A stretch of 64,000 nt of DNA from an uncultured beta proteobacterium (GCA_903838565.1 CAILZB010000133.1:1-64000), one strand, 5' to 3'; numbered from the stretch's first letter, positions 49,691-61,054 are shown. Notes: generated by a model not told the origin, from the letters alone. Translations and numbers: made by a program.

Positions 49691-50620
49691 TCAGGGGTTC
49701 TCGCCTGCCGCGAGGCGCAGATTGATGTCGGCGATGACGGCAGGCAGATCGCGCAGGTCGTCGATCACGTAGTGCGCGCCGCTCTCGAGCACCAGCTTCT
49801 CCTTGGATGCGAGTTCTTTCAGAGCCAGCTCGGCCGGACTCATCCTGCGCACCGCATCCCAGCTGTCGGCCACGTAGTTGCTCCACTTGGAGACGCCCAC
49901 GCGCCAGCACAGCGGCGCCCCTTCGCCGGCGCCTGACACCGTGTCGTCAACCTTGACCGTGCGGCGCAGCGCGTTCTCCAGGTTGTAGACGCCCATGCGC
50001 TCCAGATTCTTGATCACCATGTAGGGGGTGGGGCGTGGCATTTCGACCTCGTCGCCGGCGCACGCGGTGTCGGGCACGAAACCCTGACCGGCCGCACCCG
50101 CCAGCAGCAGGTCCATCATGTCGCGGGTGAAGCCGGTGGTCACGCCCAGCTTGATGCCCTGGCGCTGCAGGCCCTGAACCACCTCGGCCACGCCCGGCAG
50201 CAGGTCGTGGTAGCTGCCCTTACGCAGCAGCGCCAGCTGCGTGGGGACAAAGTCGGCGAACATCGCGGCCACGTCCGACGGGGCCGGTGCACGGCCGAAC
50301 TTGGCTTCGAAGCGAGCGCGCACCGAAGGGGTTTCGGTGATTGCCTTGATGTGCAGGTCCTTGCGCAATCCCATGGGCTCGCGCGCCTCGGGCATGGTGA
50401 TCTCCAGCCCGTACTTCTTGAACACCTCGACGAACACGATCGCCGGCGCGTCCACGTAGCGGTCCATGGTCGTTCCCGAGCAATCGAGCATCACGTAGCC
50501 GACGCTGCGCTCGGTGTTCTCCCGGTCGAACTTCTGCTGCTGCGCGGCTGCGTGGCGCACGTCCTCGGGCACACGGCCCACGGCTGAAAGCCGGGAAACG
50601 ACGGATTCGGTCATGCTCAT
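49691..50620 (-). CDS. phnX: Phosphonoacetaldehyde hydrolase-like HAD enzyme
   Basis: 309 residues from the ATG at 50620, with AGGAG 3-4 nt upstream; the frame extends further without a good start. The HAD nucleophile aspartate is in MLDCSGTTMD, where most PhnX proteins have D-W-A-G-T. The family-specific Schiff-base lysine is in EPMGLRKDLHIK, and the third motif is TVKVDDTVSGAGEG. An N-terminal extension of about 45 residues precedes the core. The reaction would be phosphonoacetaldehyde + H2O to acetaldehyde + phosphate, completing the PhnW and PbfA routes. The ATTGT..ACAAT palindrome upstream ties it to the phnR regulon. The altered DCSGT motif leaves some doubt about exact substrate. Confidence 0.82.
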   Translation of the reverse strand: MSMTESVVSRLSAVGRVPEDVRHAAAQQQKFDRENTERSVGYVMLDCSGTTMDRYVDAPAIVFVEVFKKYGLEITMPEAREPMGLRKDLHIKAITETPSVRARFEAKFGRAPAPSDVAAMFADFVPTQLALLRKGSYHDLLPGVAEVVQGLQRQGIKLGVTTGFTRDMMDLLLAGAAGQGFVPDTACAGDEVEMPRPTPYMVIKNLERMGVYNLENALRRTVKVDDTVSGAGEGAPLCWRVGVSKWSNYVADSWDAVRRMSPAELALKELASKEKLVLESGAHYVIDDLRDLPAVIADINLRLAAGENP

Positions 50621-50716
50621 GCTCCTGTGATTCTTGCGATCTGCACAAAGGGTGGCGCCGCCACGATGGCTGCGCCGCAGGGTGCAAGTATTCCGATTGT
50701 CGGTTGCAGTTTGTAC

Positions 50717-50728
50717 ATTGTCAACAAT
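50717..50728. promoter_or_regulatory. Palindromic operator ATTGT-CA-ACAAT between phnX and EamA genes
   Basis: Exact inverse copy of the palindrome at 45144-45155, 97 bp upstream of the phnX start and about 100 bp upstream of the divergent EamA gene. It is the predicted second site for the GntR regulator PhnR. Confidence 0.68.
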
Positions 50729-50829
50729 TTGCAAAATAGCCGGGCGTGGATAATCCACCTTGACGCAGGCCGGCGCGATCTCGCGCCGGCCGTCCCGGCA
50801 AGATCCCGGCGTGACGAGGAACACACTTC

Positions 50830-51672
50830 ATGACACTCAGCTGGCCCGTTGTTGGCGCGGTACTCTTTGGTGCGCTGCTGCACGCCGGCTGGAACGCGCT
50901 GGTCAAATCCAGCAGCGACAAGGATCTGGATACGGCGCTGATCCATCTGATCGGCTCCCTGCTGGCGATCCCGATCGTGGCGCTGGTCGGCTGGCCCGAC
51001 CCCAAGGCCTGGCCTTTCATCGCCGCCTCGGTGCTGATTCACATCGGTTACTACCTGGCCCTGACCGGTGCCTACCGGCACGGGGACCTGGGCCTGACCT
51101 ACCCGCTGATGCGCGGCGTGGCGCCGCTGCTGGTGGCGTTGTCGGCCACTTTCACGCTGCATGAAACGCTGTCGCCGCTGTCCTGGGCCGGCGTGCTCGG
51201 CATCAGCGCCGGCGTGCTGGTCCTGGGCCTGAGCCGGCACGCGCTGGACAGCCCCAAGGCCGTGAGTTTTGCGCTGGCCAACGCCGTCGTGATCGCCACC
51301 TACACCGTGGTCGACGGGCTGGGCGTGCGCGCCTCGGGTCATGCGCTGCAATATGTCGCAACGCTGTTCATGTTCGATGGCTGGCCCTACGCCTTGCTGA
51401 TCTTTGCCACGCGTGGCCACGACCTGGGGCGTTATGCGCGAGCACGCTGGCCCATGGCCACGCTGGGCGCCTGCGGCTCGCTCGGATCCTACGGCATTGC
51501 GCTGTGGGCCATGACCGTGGCGCCGGTGGCCACGGTGGCCGCGCTGCGGGAAACCTCGGTGTTGTTCGCCGTGATGCTGGGCAGCTGGATGCTCAAGGAG
51601 CAGGTCACACTGCGGCGCTTCATCGGCGCCTGTACCATCGTGGGCGGCGTCATGGCCGTGCGCATGGGCTGA
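50830..51672 (+). CDS. EamA/DMT-type membrane transporter
   Basis: 280 residues with about ten predicted membrane helices in two homologous halves of the EamA type; the second half ends MLKEQVTLRRFIGACTIVGGVMAV, the usual DMT closing motif, mirrored in the first half by LHETLSPLSWAGVLGISAGVLVL. It is divergent from phnX across an intergenic region with the predicted PhnR operator, so it could be part of the phosphonate regulon, perhaps moving an amine or alanine. That link is inference. Convergent with the hybrid kinase gene after 15 bp. Confidence 0.9.
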   Translation: MTLSWPVVGAVLFGALLHAGWNALVKSSSDKDLDTALIHLIGSLLAIPIVALVGWPDPKAWPFIAASVLIHIGYYLALTGAYRHGDLGLTYPLMRGVAPLLVALSATFTLHETLSPLSWAGVLGISAGVLVLGLSRHALDSPKAVSFALANAVVIATYTVVDGLGVRASGHALQYVATLFMFDGWPYALLIFATRGHDLGRYARARWPMATLGACGSLGSYGIALWAMTVAPVATVAALRETSVLFAVMLGSWMLKEQVTLRRFIGACTIVGGVMAVRMG

Positions 51673-51687
51673 GAGCCCGCGCAAGGT

Positions 51688-53571
<1,884 letters not shown>

Positions 53572-53595
53572 GTCAGGGGCTCGGCGCTCAGACGC

Positions 53596-54420
53596 TCACT
53601 GCAGCGTCTGGCGGACTTCGCGCGCGTAGGGGTCCATCGCTTCGAGCTCCCTGGGCTTGAGCTTGCGGTAGCCCTCGAGCTTGTATTTCTCGAAGTAGGC
53701 TTTGCCTTCAGCGCTGTCGGCAAAGCTCCAGAGCGCGGCATCGATCTTTTCCTTGTGTGCCAGCTGGCGCTTGTTGAGCATGTAGACCCTGCCGGCCAGC
53801 GGCTCGCTGATCACCAGAAAGCGCATCTTTGACTGCACGTCGCGCGTCAGGCTCTGGTAGTTTGCCAGCGAGGTGAAGCCCGCGGCGGCGTCACCGGCCA
53901 GCACCAGGCGTGCCACGCTGTCGGAGGCGCTGACATAGCGCAGCGGCTCCTGGATGCCGTTCTGTTTCAACCAGTGCTGGCCCCACAGCGTGACCAGCGA
54001 GGTCGAGGACAGCCCCAGCACGGGCTTGCCCTTGAGGTCCTTGGCGCTCTTGTAGGGGCTGTTTCCTGCCACCAGCGCCACGGCGCGGAAGTCGGCGCCA
54101 TAAGTCAGCAGCGGGAGATACTCGGCATCGGTCTGGCCCAGGCGCGCCTGGTGCCCGGTCGTGACGGCGATGTCGTAGTCCTGGTGCAGCATGCGGCGCG
54201 CGAACTCGGTGAAATCGGGCGCGGTCACCACCTCCACCGGCACGCCCAGCGCCTTTTCCAGCTGCAGCCGCAGCGGCTGGTACATCTCCAGGATCACCCG
54301 GGCGCTGGTGTGGGGCGCAATGCCCAGGCGGAAAACCGGGGGTGTCTGGGCCTGCGCGCTGGCACACAGCAGAACCAGCAAGCTCAGGCATAAGCGCCGC
54401 AGGAAGGAAGGAGCAGACAT
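53596..54420 (-). CDS. PhnD-like periplasmic binding protein, probable kinase partner
   Basis: 274 residues with a cleavable signal peptide (LSLLVLLCASAQAQ|TPP). Phosphate/phosphonate-binding PhnD-type fold: FRLGIAPHTSARVILEMYQP, TAPDFTEFARRMLHQDYDIAVTTGHQ and KSAKDLKGKPVLGL. The conserved features of true transporter PhnD ligand sites cannot be judged by eye. No ABC permease or ATPase lies nearby; instead a hybrid histidine kinase gene follows after 24 bp. A role as soluble ligand sensor for that kinase is the best reading, parallel to the PhnD-like/GGDEF-EAL pair at 17.6 kb. Confidence 0.87.
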   Translation of the reverse strand: MSAPSFLRRLCLSLLVLLCASAQAQTPPVFRLGIAPHTSARVILEMYQPLRLQLEKALGVPVEVVTAPDFTEFARRMLHQDYDIAVTTGHQARLGQTDAEYLPLLTYGADFRAVALVAGNSPYKSAKDLKGKPVLGLSSTSLVTLWGQHWLKQNGIQEPLRYVSASDSVARLVLAGDAAAGFTSLANYQSLTRDVQSKMRFLVISEPLAGRVYMLNKRQLAHKEKIDAALWSFADSAEGKAYFEKYKLEGYRKLKPRELEAMDPYAREVRQTLQ

Positions 54421-54522
54421 AGGGACAGTCTTATGGGTTGCAATCCGACCATTTTAGGCAATGACATCGGCTCCGGCGCTGAAACGCCGGGTGCGGCCCG
54501 CCTGCGCGCACGGACCCGCCTC

Positions 54523-55770
54523 TCAGATCACGCCATCGGCGCGCAGTTGTGCCACCTGCTCGACGCTGTAGCCCAGCTGCGCCAGCACCTCCTGCGTGTG
54601 TTCGCCCAGCAGCGGTGAACGCGTCACTTCGGTCGCGCTGTCGGACATCTTGATCGGGTTGCCCACGGTCAGGTACTTGCCGCGCGTGGGATGGTCCACT
54701 TCGACGATGGTGCCGGTCTCGCGCAGCGAGGGCTCTTCGGCGATTTCCTTCATCGACAGGATGGGTCCGCAGGGAATGTCGTATTGGTTCAGGATCTCCA
54801 TGGCCTCGAACTTGGTCTTGGTCATGGTCCATTCTTCGATGCGCGCAAAGATCGGTTTCAGGTGCAGCAGCCGCGCCGCCGGCGTGGCGTGCGCCGCGTC
54901 GGTGATCCAGCCCTCCTCGCCGATGACCTTGCACACCGCGGGCCAGACGGCGGCTTGCGTGATGAAATAGATGTAGGCGTTGGGATCGGTCTCCCAGCCC
55001 TTGCACTTCAGGATCGAACCGGGTTGACCGCCGCCGGACGAGTTGCCGGCGCGCGGCACCGCCTCGCCGAACTTGCCGTCAGGGTATTGCGGATATTCGT
55101 GCATGGTGCCGGTGCGCTCCAGCCGCTGCTGGTCGCGCAGTTTCACGCGGCACAGATTCAGCACGGAATCCTGCATCGGCGCGAGCACCTTCTGCCCGCG
55201 TCCCGTGGTATTTCGTTGGTACAGCGCGGCGACGATGCCCAGCGCCAGATGCAGACCGGTGCCGCTGTCGCCGATCTGCGCCCCGGTGACCAGCGGCGGG
55301 CCGTCGTCAAAACCGGTGGTCGAGGCTGCGCCACCGGCGCACTGGGCGACGTTCTCGTAGACCTTGCAGTCCTCGTAGGGTCCCGGACCAAAGCCCTTGA
55401 CCGAGGCCACGATCATGCGCGGGTTGAGTTTCTGGATGTGCTCCCAGGTGATGCCCATGCGGTCCAGCGCGCCAGGGGCGAAGTTCTCCACCAGCACGTC
55501 ACACTCCTTGATCAGCGTGTTCAGCACCTCCTTGCCCGCGGGCTTTTTGGTGTCCAGCGTGATGGAGCGCTTGTTGTGGTTCAGCATGGTGAAGTACAGG
55601 CTGTCGACGCCGGGGATGTCGCGCAGTTGGCCGCGCGTGGCATCGCCTTCGCCGGCGCGTTCGACCTTGATCACGTCGGCGCCAAACCACGCCAGCAGCT
55701 GCGTGCAGGTCGGTCCCGATTGGACGTGGGTGAAGTCAAGGATGCGGACTCCGTCGAGTGCTTTGCTCAT
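54523..55770 (-). CDS. CoA-transferase family III, formyl-CoA-transferase-like (second copy)
   Basis: 415 residues, closely related to the Frc protein encoded next door: [38 protein letters not shown] and [12 protein letters not shown]. The catalytic aspartate of the family is in [14 protein letters not shown]. The glycine loop reads NSSGGGQPG rather than NAGGGGQPG, and the enzyme may use another acceptor (for example succinyl- or acetyl-CoA:oxalate transfer). A strong terminator separates it from frc, so it is probably transcribed on its own. Confidence 0.87.
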   Translation of the reverse strand: MSKALDGVRILDFTHVQSGPTCTQLLAWFGADVIKVERAGEGDATRGQLRDIPGVDSLYFTMLNHNKRSITLDTKKPAGKEVLNTLIKECDVLVENFAPGALDRMGITWEHIQKLNPRMIVASVKGFGPGPYEDCKVYENVAQCAGGAASTTGFDDGPPLVTGAQIGDSGTGLHLALGIVAALYQRNTTGRGQKVLAPMQDSVLNLCRVKLRDQQRLERTGTMHEYPQYPDGKFGEAVPRAGNSSGGGQPGSILKCKGWETDPNAYIYFITQAAVWPAVCKVIGEEGWITDAAHATPAARLLHLKPIFARIEEWTMTKTKFEAMEILNQYDIPCGPILSMKEIAEEPSLRETGTIVEVDHPTRGKYLTVGNPIKMSDSATEVTRSPLLGEHTQEVLAQLGYSVEQVAQLRADGVI

Positions 55771-55871
55771 GGGTATTGCTTTCTATCTAAGGCCTGCAGG
55801 CCGCGGCGCTCTCGTCAGGAGTGATCGAGGCGATGCCTGATATTTTAGGGTCTGCGGCGTGTGCCCACGCC

Positions 55872-55886
55872 ATGTTGTGTCAACAT
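55872..55886. promoter_or_regulatory. Inverted repeat ATGTTG-TGT-CAACAT upstream of the second CoA-transferase gene
   Basis: A perfect 6-bp inverted repeat with a 3-bp spacer, about 100 bp upstream of the start of the second CoA-transferase and just beyond the frc terminator. It differs from the Fnr-like boxes of the oxalate module. Operator candidate only. Confidence 0.3.
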
Positions 55887-55894
55887 CACGCGCC

Positions 55895-55928
55895 AAAAAA
55901 AACGGCGCCTGAAGCAGGCGCCGTTTTT
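55895..55928. terminator. Strong bidirectional intrinsic terminator after frc
   Basis: CGGCGCCTG-AAG-CAGGCGCCG is a perfect 9-bp stem (55903-55923) flanked by a run of A on one side and T on the other, so it works in both directions. For the minus-strand oxc-frc transcript it marks the 3' end. Confidence 0.9.
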
Positions 55929-55952
55929 CATGTCAGGCAGCTGAGACGCTGC

Positions 55953-57224
55953 TTAGATCGCCTTGGCACTGTGCATGGCCGCAACCTGTTCCTTGCTGTA
56001 GCCGAGCTCGGCCAGCACTTCATCGGTGTGCTCGCCCAGCAGCGGAGACGCCGTGACCACGGGTTTCAGGTCGGAGAACTTGATCGGGCTGCCCACGGTC
56101 CAGTAGCTGCCGCGCACCTTGTGCGGCACTTCGACGATGGAGCCGCTGGCGCGCAGTGACTTGTCGGCGAGCAGCTCCTTCATCGAGAACACCGGCGCGC
56201 AGGGGATGTCGTGCTTACGGAAGATGTTGACCGCCTCAAACTTGGTCTTGTCCTTGATGAAGTCCTCGATCGTGGCGAAGATGTCCATGATGTGCGGCTG
56301 GCGCGCCTTGGGCGTCATGTACAGCGGGTCGGTCTTCCACTCGGGCTTGTTCAGCGCGTCGCAGATCGGCGCCCAGGCCTGGCCCTGGATGGTGAAATAG
56401 ATGTAGGCGTTCGGATCGGTCTCCCAGCCCTTGCACTTCAGGATCCAGCCCGGCTGTCCGCCGCCGCCGGCATTGCCGCCGCGTGGCACCACCTTGTCGG
56501 CGAAAGCTTCCATCTCATGCGGGTACTGGGGATACTCTTCCAGGTAGCCGACCGTGTCCAGGCGCAGCTGGTCGCGCATCTTGACGCGGCACAGATTGAG
56601 CACGGCGTCCTGCATCGCCACGGCGACCTTCTGGCCCTTGCCGGTCTGCTGGCGGCCGATGTAGGCTGTCAGGATGCCGATGGCCAGGTGCATTCCGGTG
56701 TTGGTGTCGCCCAGCGCCGCGGCCGAGATCATCGGGCCAGCCTGCTCGCCCTTCCACCAGCCGGTGGTGGAAGCCGCGCCGCCGGCGCACTGCGCCACGT
56801 TTTCATAGACCTTCAGGTCTTCGTATTCGTGGCCGTCGGAGAAGCCCTTGACCGAGGCCAGGATCATCTTGGGGTTGAGTTCCTGAATGCGTTCCCAGGT
56901 GAAGCCCATGCGGTCGAGTGCGCCAGGACCGAAGTTTTCGACCATGACGTCGAATTCCTTGATCATCTTTTCCAGCACGGCCTTGCCTTCAGGCTGCTTC
57001 GTGTCCAGCGTCAGCGAGCGCTTGTTGCTGTTGAGCATGGTGAAGTACAGGGCGTCGGCATCGGGCATGTCGCGCAGCTGGCTTCGCGTCACGTCGCCGG
57101 AACCGGGGCGCTCGACCTTGATCACGTCGGCTCCGAACCAGGCCAGCAGCTGGGTGCAGGCGGGGCCGGCTTGCACGTGCGTGAAGTCGATGATCTTGAT
57201 ACCTTGCAGGGGTTTGTTTGACAT
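55953..57224 (-). CDS. frc: Formyl-CoA:oxalate CoA-transferase
   Basis: 423 residues from the ATG at 57224, which has TAGGAGA well spaced upstream; another ATG two codons earlier is too close to that SD. Strong similarity to Oxalobacter Frc: [53 protein letters not shown], the catalytic aspartate in [11 protein letters not shown], the glycine loop [13 protein letters not shown], and [10 protein letters not shown]. It moves CoA from formyl-CoA to oxalate, giving oxalyl-CoA for the decarboxylase encoded 25-30 bp upstream in the same operon. A strong terminator follows. Confidence 0.94.
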   Translation of the reverse strand: MSNKPLQGIKIIDFTHVQAGPACTQLLAWFGADVIKVERPGSGDVTRSQLRDMPDADALYFTMLNSNKRSLTLDTKQPEGKAVLEKMIKEFDVMVENFGPGALDRMGFTWERIQELNPKMILASVKGFSDGHEYEDLKVYENVAQCAGGAASTTGWWKGEQAGPMISAAALGDTNTGMHLAIGILTAYIGRQQTGKGQKVAVAMQDAVLNLCRVKMRDQLRLDTVGYLEEYPQYPHEMEAFADKVVPRGGNAGGGGQPGWILKCKGWETDPNAYIYFTIQGQAWAPICDALNKPEWKTDPLYMTPKARQPHIMDIFATIEDFIKDKTKFEAVNIFRKHDIPCAPVFSMKELLADKSLRASGSIVEVPHKVRGSYWTVGSPIKFSDLKPVVTASPLLGEHTDEVLAELGYSKEQVAAMHSAKAI

Positions 57225-57255
57225 TTTCATTTCTCCTATTGAATGATGTACTGAC

Positions 57256-58977
57256 TTACTTTTTCTTGGCCGCGCTTTGCGGATTCAGACTGGTGATGCG
57301 ACCGCTTTCAGTGCCGGCGGTTTCATCGATGACGGCGTTGATCAGGGTGGGCTTGCCGGAGCGAATGGCTTCCTCCAGGCCGGCTTGCAGTTCGGCTGGC
57401 GTCGCGGCGTTCACGCCCACGCCGCCGAAGGCCTGCATCATCATGTCGTAGCGGGCATTCTTCACGAACACCGTGGGCGCCACGTCCGGGCCGCCTGTGG
57501 GGTTGACGTCGATGCCGCGGTAGATGCCATTGTTGTTGAAGACGATCACGCACACCGGCAGGTTGTAGCGGCAAATGGTCTCGATTTCCATGCCGGAAAA
57601 ACCGAACGCGCTGTCGCCTTCGATCGCGATCACCTGGTTTCCGGTCTCCACTGCGGCCGCCACGGAAAAGCCCATGCCGATGCCCATGATGCCCCAGGTG
57701 CCCACGTCCAGGCGTTTGCGCGGCTTGTACATGTCGACGATGCTGCGCGCAAAGTCCAGCGTGTTCGCGCCTTCGTTCACGACGATGGCGTCGGGATTCG
57801 CCTTGACCGCGTTGCGGATCACGTTGAGCGCGCTCTGGTAGTTCATGGGTGAGGGATCCAGCGCCAGCGTGGCGGCCATCTTCACCAGGTTCTTGTCGCG
57901 GCGCTCGTAGGTCGCAGACAGCCACTCGGCCGGCGGCTTGGCCCAGTTTGCCCCCATGCCGGCGAGCAGTGCGCCCACGCAGGAGCCGATGTCGCCGATC
58001 AGCGGTGCGGCGATCGCCACGTTGCTGTCGATCTCGGTGGGCGCGATGTCGATCTGGACAAACTGGCGCTTGGCGGCATTTTCTCCGCCCCAGGTCTTGC
58101 CCTTGCCGTGCGACAGCAGCCAGTTCAGGCGCGCGCCGATCAGCACCACCACGTCAGCCTCGGCCAGCACATAGGAACGCGCGGCGGACGCCGATTGCTC
58201 GTGCGTGTCGGGCAGCAGGCCCTTGGCCATGGACATGGGCAGGTACGGGATGCCGGATTTCTCGACGAAGGCGCGGATGTCGGCGTCGGCTTGGGCGTAT
58301 GCGGCGCCCTTGCCCAGCAGGATCAGCGGGCGTTTCGCGCCCTTGAGCAGGTCCAGCGCGCGCTGCACCGAATCGGGCGCGGGGAGCTGGCGCGGTGCCG
58401 CGTCGACCACCTTGATGAGCGAGTTCTTTCCGGCCGTCGCGTCCATGGTCTGCGAGAACAGCTTGGCGGGAAGGTCCAGGTAAACACCGCCGGGACGGCC
58501 CGACACCGCCGCGCGGATGGCGCGGGCGATGCCGACACCGATATCCTGCGCGTGCAGCACGCGAAACGCCGCCTTGCACAGCGGCTTGGCGATGGCGAGC
58601 TGATCCATCTCTTCATAATCACCCTGCTGCAGATCGACGATCTCGCGCTCGCTCGAGCCGCTGATCAGGATCATAGGGAAGCAGTTGGTGGTCGCGTTCG
58701 TCAATGCCGTCAGGCCGTTGAGGAAGCCGGGGGCTGACACCGTCAGCGCAATGCCGGGCTTTTGCGTGAGGAAACCTGCGCCCGCGGCGGCATTGCCGGC
58801 GTGCTGCTCGTGGCGGAAGGAGATGACCCGCATGCCCTCGGCCTGCGCCTTGCGCGTGAGGTCGGTGATCGGGATTCCGGGCACGCAGTAGATGGTGTTG
58901 ATGCCGTTGAGCTTGAGAGCGTCGATGACGAGGTGAAAGCCGTCGGTTGTCTCTGTGGATTGCGTATCGTTAGTCAT
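57256..58977 (-). CDS. oxc: Oxalyl-CoA decarboxylase
   Basis: 573 residues from the ATG at 58977; the frame extends upstream past the probable promoter. A thiamine-diphosphate enzyme: the catalytic glutamate is in [15 protein letters not shown], the central domain has [14 protein letters not shown], and the ThDP/Mg motif is [20 protein letters not shown] followed by the ligand asparagines in FNNNGIYRG. The reaction is oxalyl-CoA to formyl-CoA + CO2 in the cytoplasm; with Frc and OxlT this consumes oxalate and protons. It is the first gene of oxc-frc and divergent from the Crp/Fnr-type regulator, with an Fnr-like box between them. Confidence 0.95.
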   Translation of the reverse strand: MTNDTQSTETTDGFHLVIDALKLNGINTIYCVPGIPITDLTRKAQAEGMRVISFRHEQHAGNAAAGAGFLTQKPGIALTVSAPGFLNGLTALTNATTNCFPMILISGSSEREIVDLQQGDYEEMDQLAIAKPLCKAAFRVLHAQDIGVGIARAIRAAVSGRPGGVYLDLPAKLFSQTMDATAGKNSLIKVVDAAPRQLPAPDSVQRALDLLKGAKRPLILLGKGAAYAQADADIRAFVEKSGIPYLPMSMAKGLLPDTHEQSASAARSYVLAEADVVVLIGARLNWLLSHGKGKTWGGENAAKRQFVQIDIAPTEIDSNVAIAAPLIGDIGSCVGALLAGMGANWAKPPAEWLSATYERRDKNLVKMAATLALDPSPMNYQSALNVIRNAVKANPDAIVVNEGANTLDFARSIVDMYKPRKRLDVGTWGIMGIGMGFSVAAAVETGNQVIAIEGDSAFGFSGMEIETICRYNLPVCVIVFNNNGIYRGIDVNPTGGPDVAPTVFVKNARYDMMMQAFGGVGVNAATPAELQAGLEEAIRSGKPTLINAVIDETAGTESGRITSLNPQSAAKKK

Positions 58978-59048
58978 GTTGAATTTCTGATTTCGTTTGA
59001 TTTCGCCGCCGTACCCCGGGTGCACAGGTCCACATGCACCGAAGGGTT

Positions 59049-59091
59049 ATCATAGGTGTCGGTACTGATTTATCCCGTTGATCGCGGTCAA
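59049..59091 (-). promoter_or_regulatory. Predicted class II Fnr/Crp-type promoter of oxc, shared with the divergent regulator
   Basis: The box TTGATCGCGGTCAA (59078-59091) matches TTGAT-N4-ATCAA at 9 of 10 half-site bases. On the minus strand it is followed after 23 nt by a TATGAT -10 hexamer (59054-59049), giving a box-centre spacing of about 30 nt, as in class II Fnr promoters. The box also lies 56 bp upstream of the regulator start, so autoregulation is likely. Confidence 0.68.
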
Positions 59092-59146
59092 TTTTCGTAA
59101 AAATAGCTGCTTTCGACCTTGCCCTTGTCATCCCTCTTTCGTTCCC

Positions 59147-59755
59147 ATGCTGCTTGTTGAAAACCATCCGGAAAAGGCCGTCATCCGGCTCCAACTCAGG
59201 CAGAACATCTTGCTCAAGGACCTGAGCGAAAGCGAGGTCTGCGACCTCGAGCAGCATCTGGTCGTGCTCGATTGCCACAAGGGCGACGTGCTGCTGCACC
59301 AGGGTGTGCACGACATGGAGCAGTACTTCATCCTGGACGGCATCCTGAAACGCGTGGTGACGAACTCCGTCGCCAAGGAAATGATCCTGCGCTTTGCCGC
59401 CGAGCGCGACATGGAGACCAGTTACGCCGCCTGGTGCCTGAAAACGCCCACGCCCTACAGCATCGTGGCCGTGACCAAGGCGCGGGTGGCCAAATTGCCG
59501 CTCAAGCAGTGGATCGCCTTCATCGAGCGCCATGCCGCCCTGAAGAAATCGTTCGAGCATGATGTGATGCTGGTGATGAGTGAGATCATGGCCCACACCA
59601 TCACGCTGCATCTGCTCGATGCGCCGGGCCGCGTGCACCGCTTTGTGCGCAAGCACCCGGAGCTGCTGGACCGCATTCCCAAGAAGGAACTGGCGTCCTA
59701 TCTGAACATGTCGGCCGAAACCCTGAGCCGTTTGAAGCAGCACGGGAAAATCTGA
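59147..59755 (+). CDS. Crp/Fnr-family regulator, probable regulator of the oxalate genes
   Basis: 202 residues from the ATG at 59147; upstream in-frame starts would cross the operator. A cyclic-nucleotide-binding-type beta barrel is at about residues 20-115 (VVLDCHKGDVLLHQGVHDMEQYFILDG), then a long dimer helix, then a C-terminal helix-turn-helix (IPKKELASYLNMSAETLSRLKQ). The recognition helix contains E-T-L-S-R, the same E-x-x-S-R pattern Fnr uses to read TTGAT half-sites. The N-terminal cysteine cluster of Fnr is absent, so oxygen sensing by an Fe-S cluster is unlikely. It lies between oxc and oxlT with matching boxes at the oxalate promoters. Confidence 0.85.
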   Translation: MLLVENHPEKAVIRLQLRQNILLKDLSESEVCDLEQHLVVLDCHKGDVLLHQGVHDMEQYFILDGILKRVVTNSVAKEMILRFAAERDMETSYAAWCLKTPTPYSIVAVTKARVAKLPLKQWIAFIERHAALKKSFEHDVMLVMSEIMAHTITLHLLDAPGRVHRFVRKHPELLDRIPKKELASYLNMSAETLSRLKQHGKI

Positions 59756-59782
59756 TTCCCCGCGCGGCTTTCATTCAGGTCT

Positions 59783-61054
59783 TCAGTTCACGCTGCCGCG
59801 GGCGTTCGTCTCTTCGATGACGCGCTTGCGCATCGGCGCCAGGATCAGCTTCGCCGACAGGCCCGCGACGATGGAAATCGCTGCCGTGACGATGAACACG
59901 CGGTCCCAGTTGCCGCCTGCCGACAGCACCGAGGCAAAGGGAACCAGGATCGATGCCGTGCCCTTCGCGGTGTAGAGCGTGCCGGCGTTGGCCGCTGCGT
60001 TCTTCACGCCGAAGGTGTCGGCGCACAGCGCGGGGAAGATGGAGAAGATCTCGCCCCAGAACAGGAACACGAGTGCGGCAAAGGTCATGAACGCGATGGG
60101 GTTGTGACCAAAAGACATGAGCCCGAGCAAGGACAGGCCTTCACCGACGAAGACGACCATCATGGTGTTCTCGCGGCCGATGCGGTCCGAGATGAAGCCG
60201 CACAGTGGGCGCGTGAAGCCGTTGGCCAGGTTGTCGATCGCCAGTGTCAGCGTCAGCAGTGGCAAGGTCACCAGTCCCAGGAAACTCATGGGCAGCTTGG
60301 CCAGACCGTAGTCCTTGGCGATCGGGCCGATCTGCGCCGTGGCCATCAGGCCGCCGGCGGCCACCGCGACGAACAGCAGGTAGGTCAACCAGAACACCGG
60401 CGTCTTGACCATCTGGCCGGTGGTGTAGTCCACCTTGCTCATCACCAGGCGCGTCGCAGCAACCACGCCAGCGGGCGGCTTGGGGCGCACCATGAACAGT
60501 GCGATCAGGAAAATCAGCACGCCTTGTCCGATGCCGAAGAACAGGAAGGTCTGCTCGTAGCCCGAGGTCTGGATCATGTTGGCAATCGGGATCACCGTGA
60601 CGGCGGCGCCGGCGCCGAAGCCCGCTGCGGTCAGGCCAGCGGCCAGGCCGCGTTTGTCCGGAAACCACTTGAGCGCGTTGCCCACACAGGTGCCGTAGAC
60701 GCAACCAGCGCCGATGCCCGAGATCACCGCACCGGCGTACAGCATCGTGAGCGAGTCGGCATAGGAGTTGATGACCCAGCCCATACCGCCGAGGATGGCG
60801 CCAAAGGCGATCACCGGACGCGGACCGAACTTGTCGACCGCCCAGCCTTCGATCGGCACCAGCCAGGTTTCAACCACCACGAAGATGGAGAAGGACAGCT
60901 GGATGGCGGTCAAACCCCAATGGTTCTTCGCCTCCAGCGGGCTCACAAAAAGGGTCCAGCCATATTGCAGGTTGGCGATCAGGGCCATGCAAACGATGCC
61001 CATGATGAGTTGAAGCCAGCGGGACGGTTCGGCCGCGCTGTTGGTTTGAGTCAT
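59783..61054 (-). CDS. oxlT: Oxalate/formate antiporter (OxlT-like MFS transporter)
   Basis: 423 residues from the ATG at 61054, preceded by AGGAGA with 7-nt spacing. It has about twelve membrane helices. OxlT-subfamily signatures include the N-terminal ANLQYGWTLFVSPLE, DKFGPRPVIAFGAILGG and, late in the protein, a membrane-embedded lysine in LYTAKGTASI matching the essential lysine of Oxalobacter OxlT helix 11. It exchanges external oxalate for internal formate across the inner membrane, complementing Frc and Oxc. It is convergent with the regulator and has an Fnr-like box 168 bp upstream. Confidence 0.92.
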   Translation of the reverse strand: MTQTNSAAEPSRWLQLIMGIVCMALIANLQYGWTLFVSPLEAKNHWGLTAIQLSFSIFVVVETWLVPIEGWAVDKFGPRPVIAFGAILGGMGWVINSYADSLTMLYAGAVISGIGAGCVYGTCVGNALKWFPDKRGLAAGLTAAGFGAGAAVTVIPIANMIQTSGYEQTFLFFGIGQGVLIFLIALFMVRPKPPAGVVAATRLVMSKVDYTTGQMVKTPVFWLTYLLFVAVAAGGLMATAQIGPIAKDYGLAKLPMSFLGLVTLPLLTLTLAIDNLANGFTRPLCGFISDRIGRENTMMVVFVGEGLSLLGLMSFGHNPIAFMTFAALVFLFWGEIFSIFPALCADTFGVKNAAANAGTLYTAKGTASILVPFASVLSAGGNWDRVFIVTAAISIVAGLSAKLILAPMRKRVIEETNARGSVN

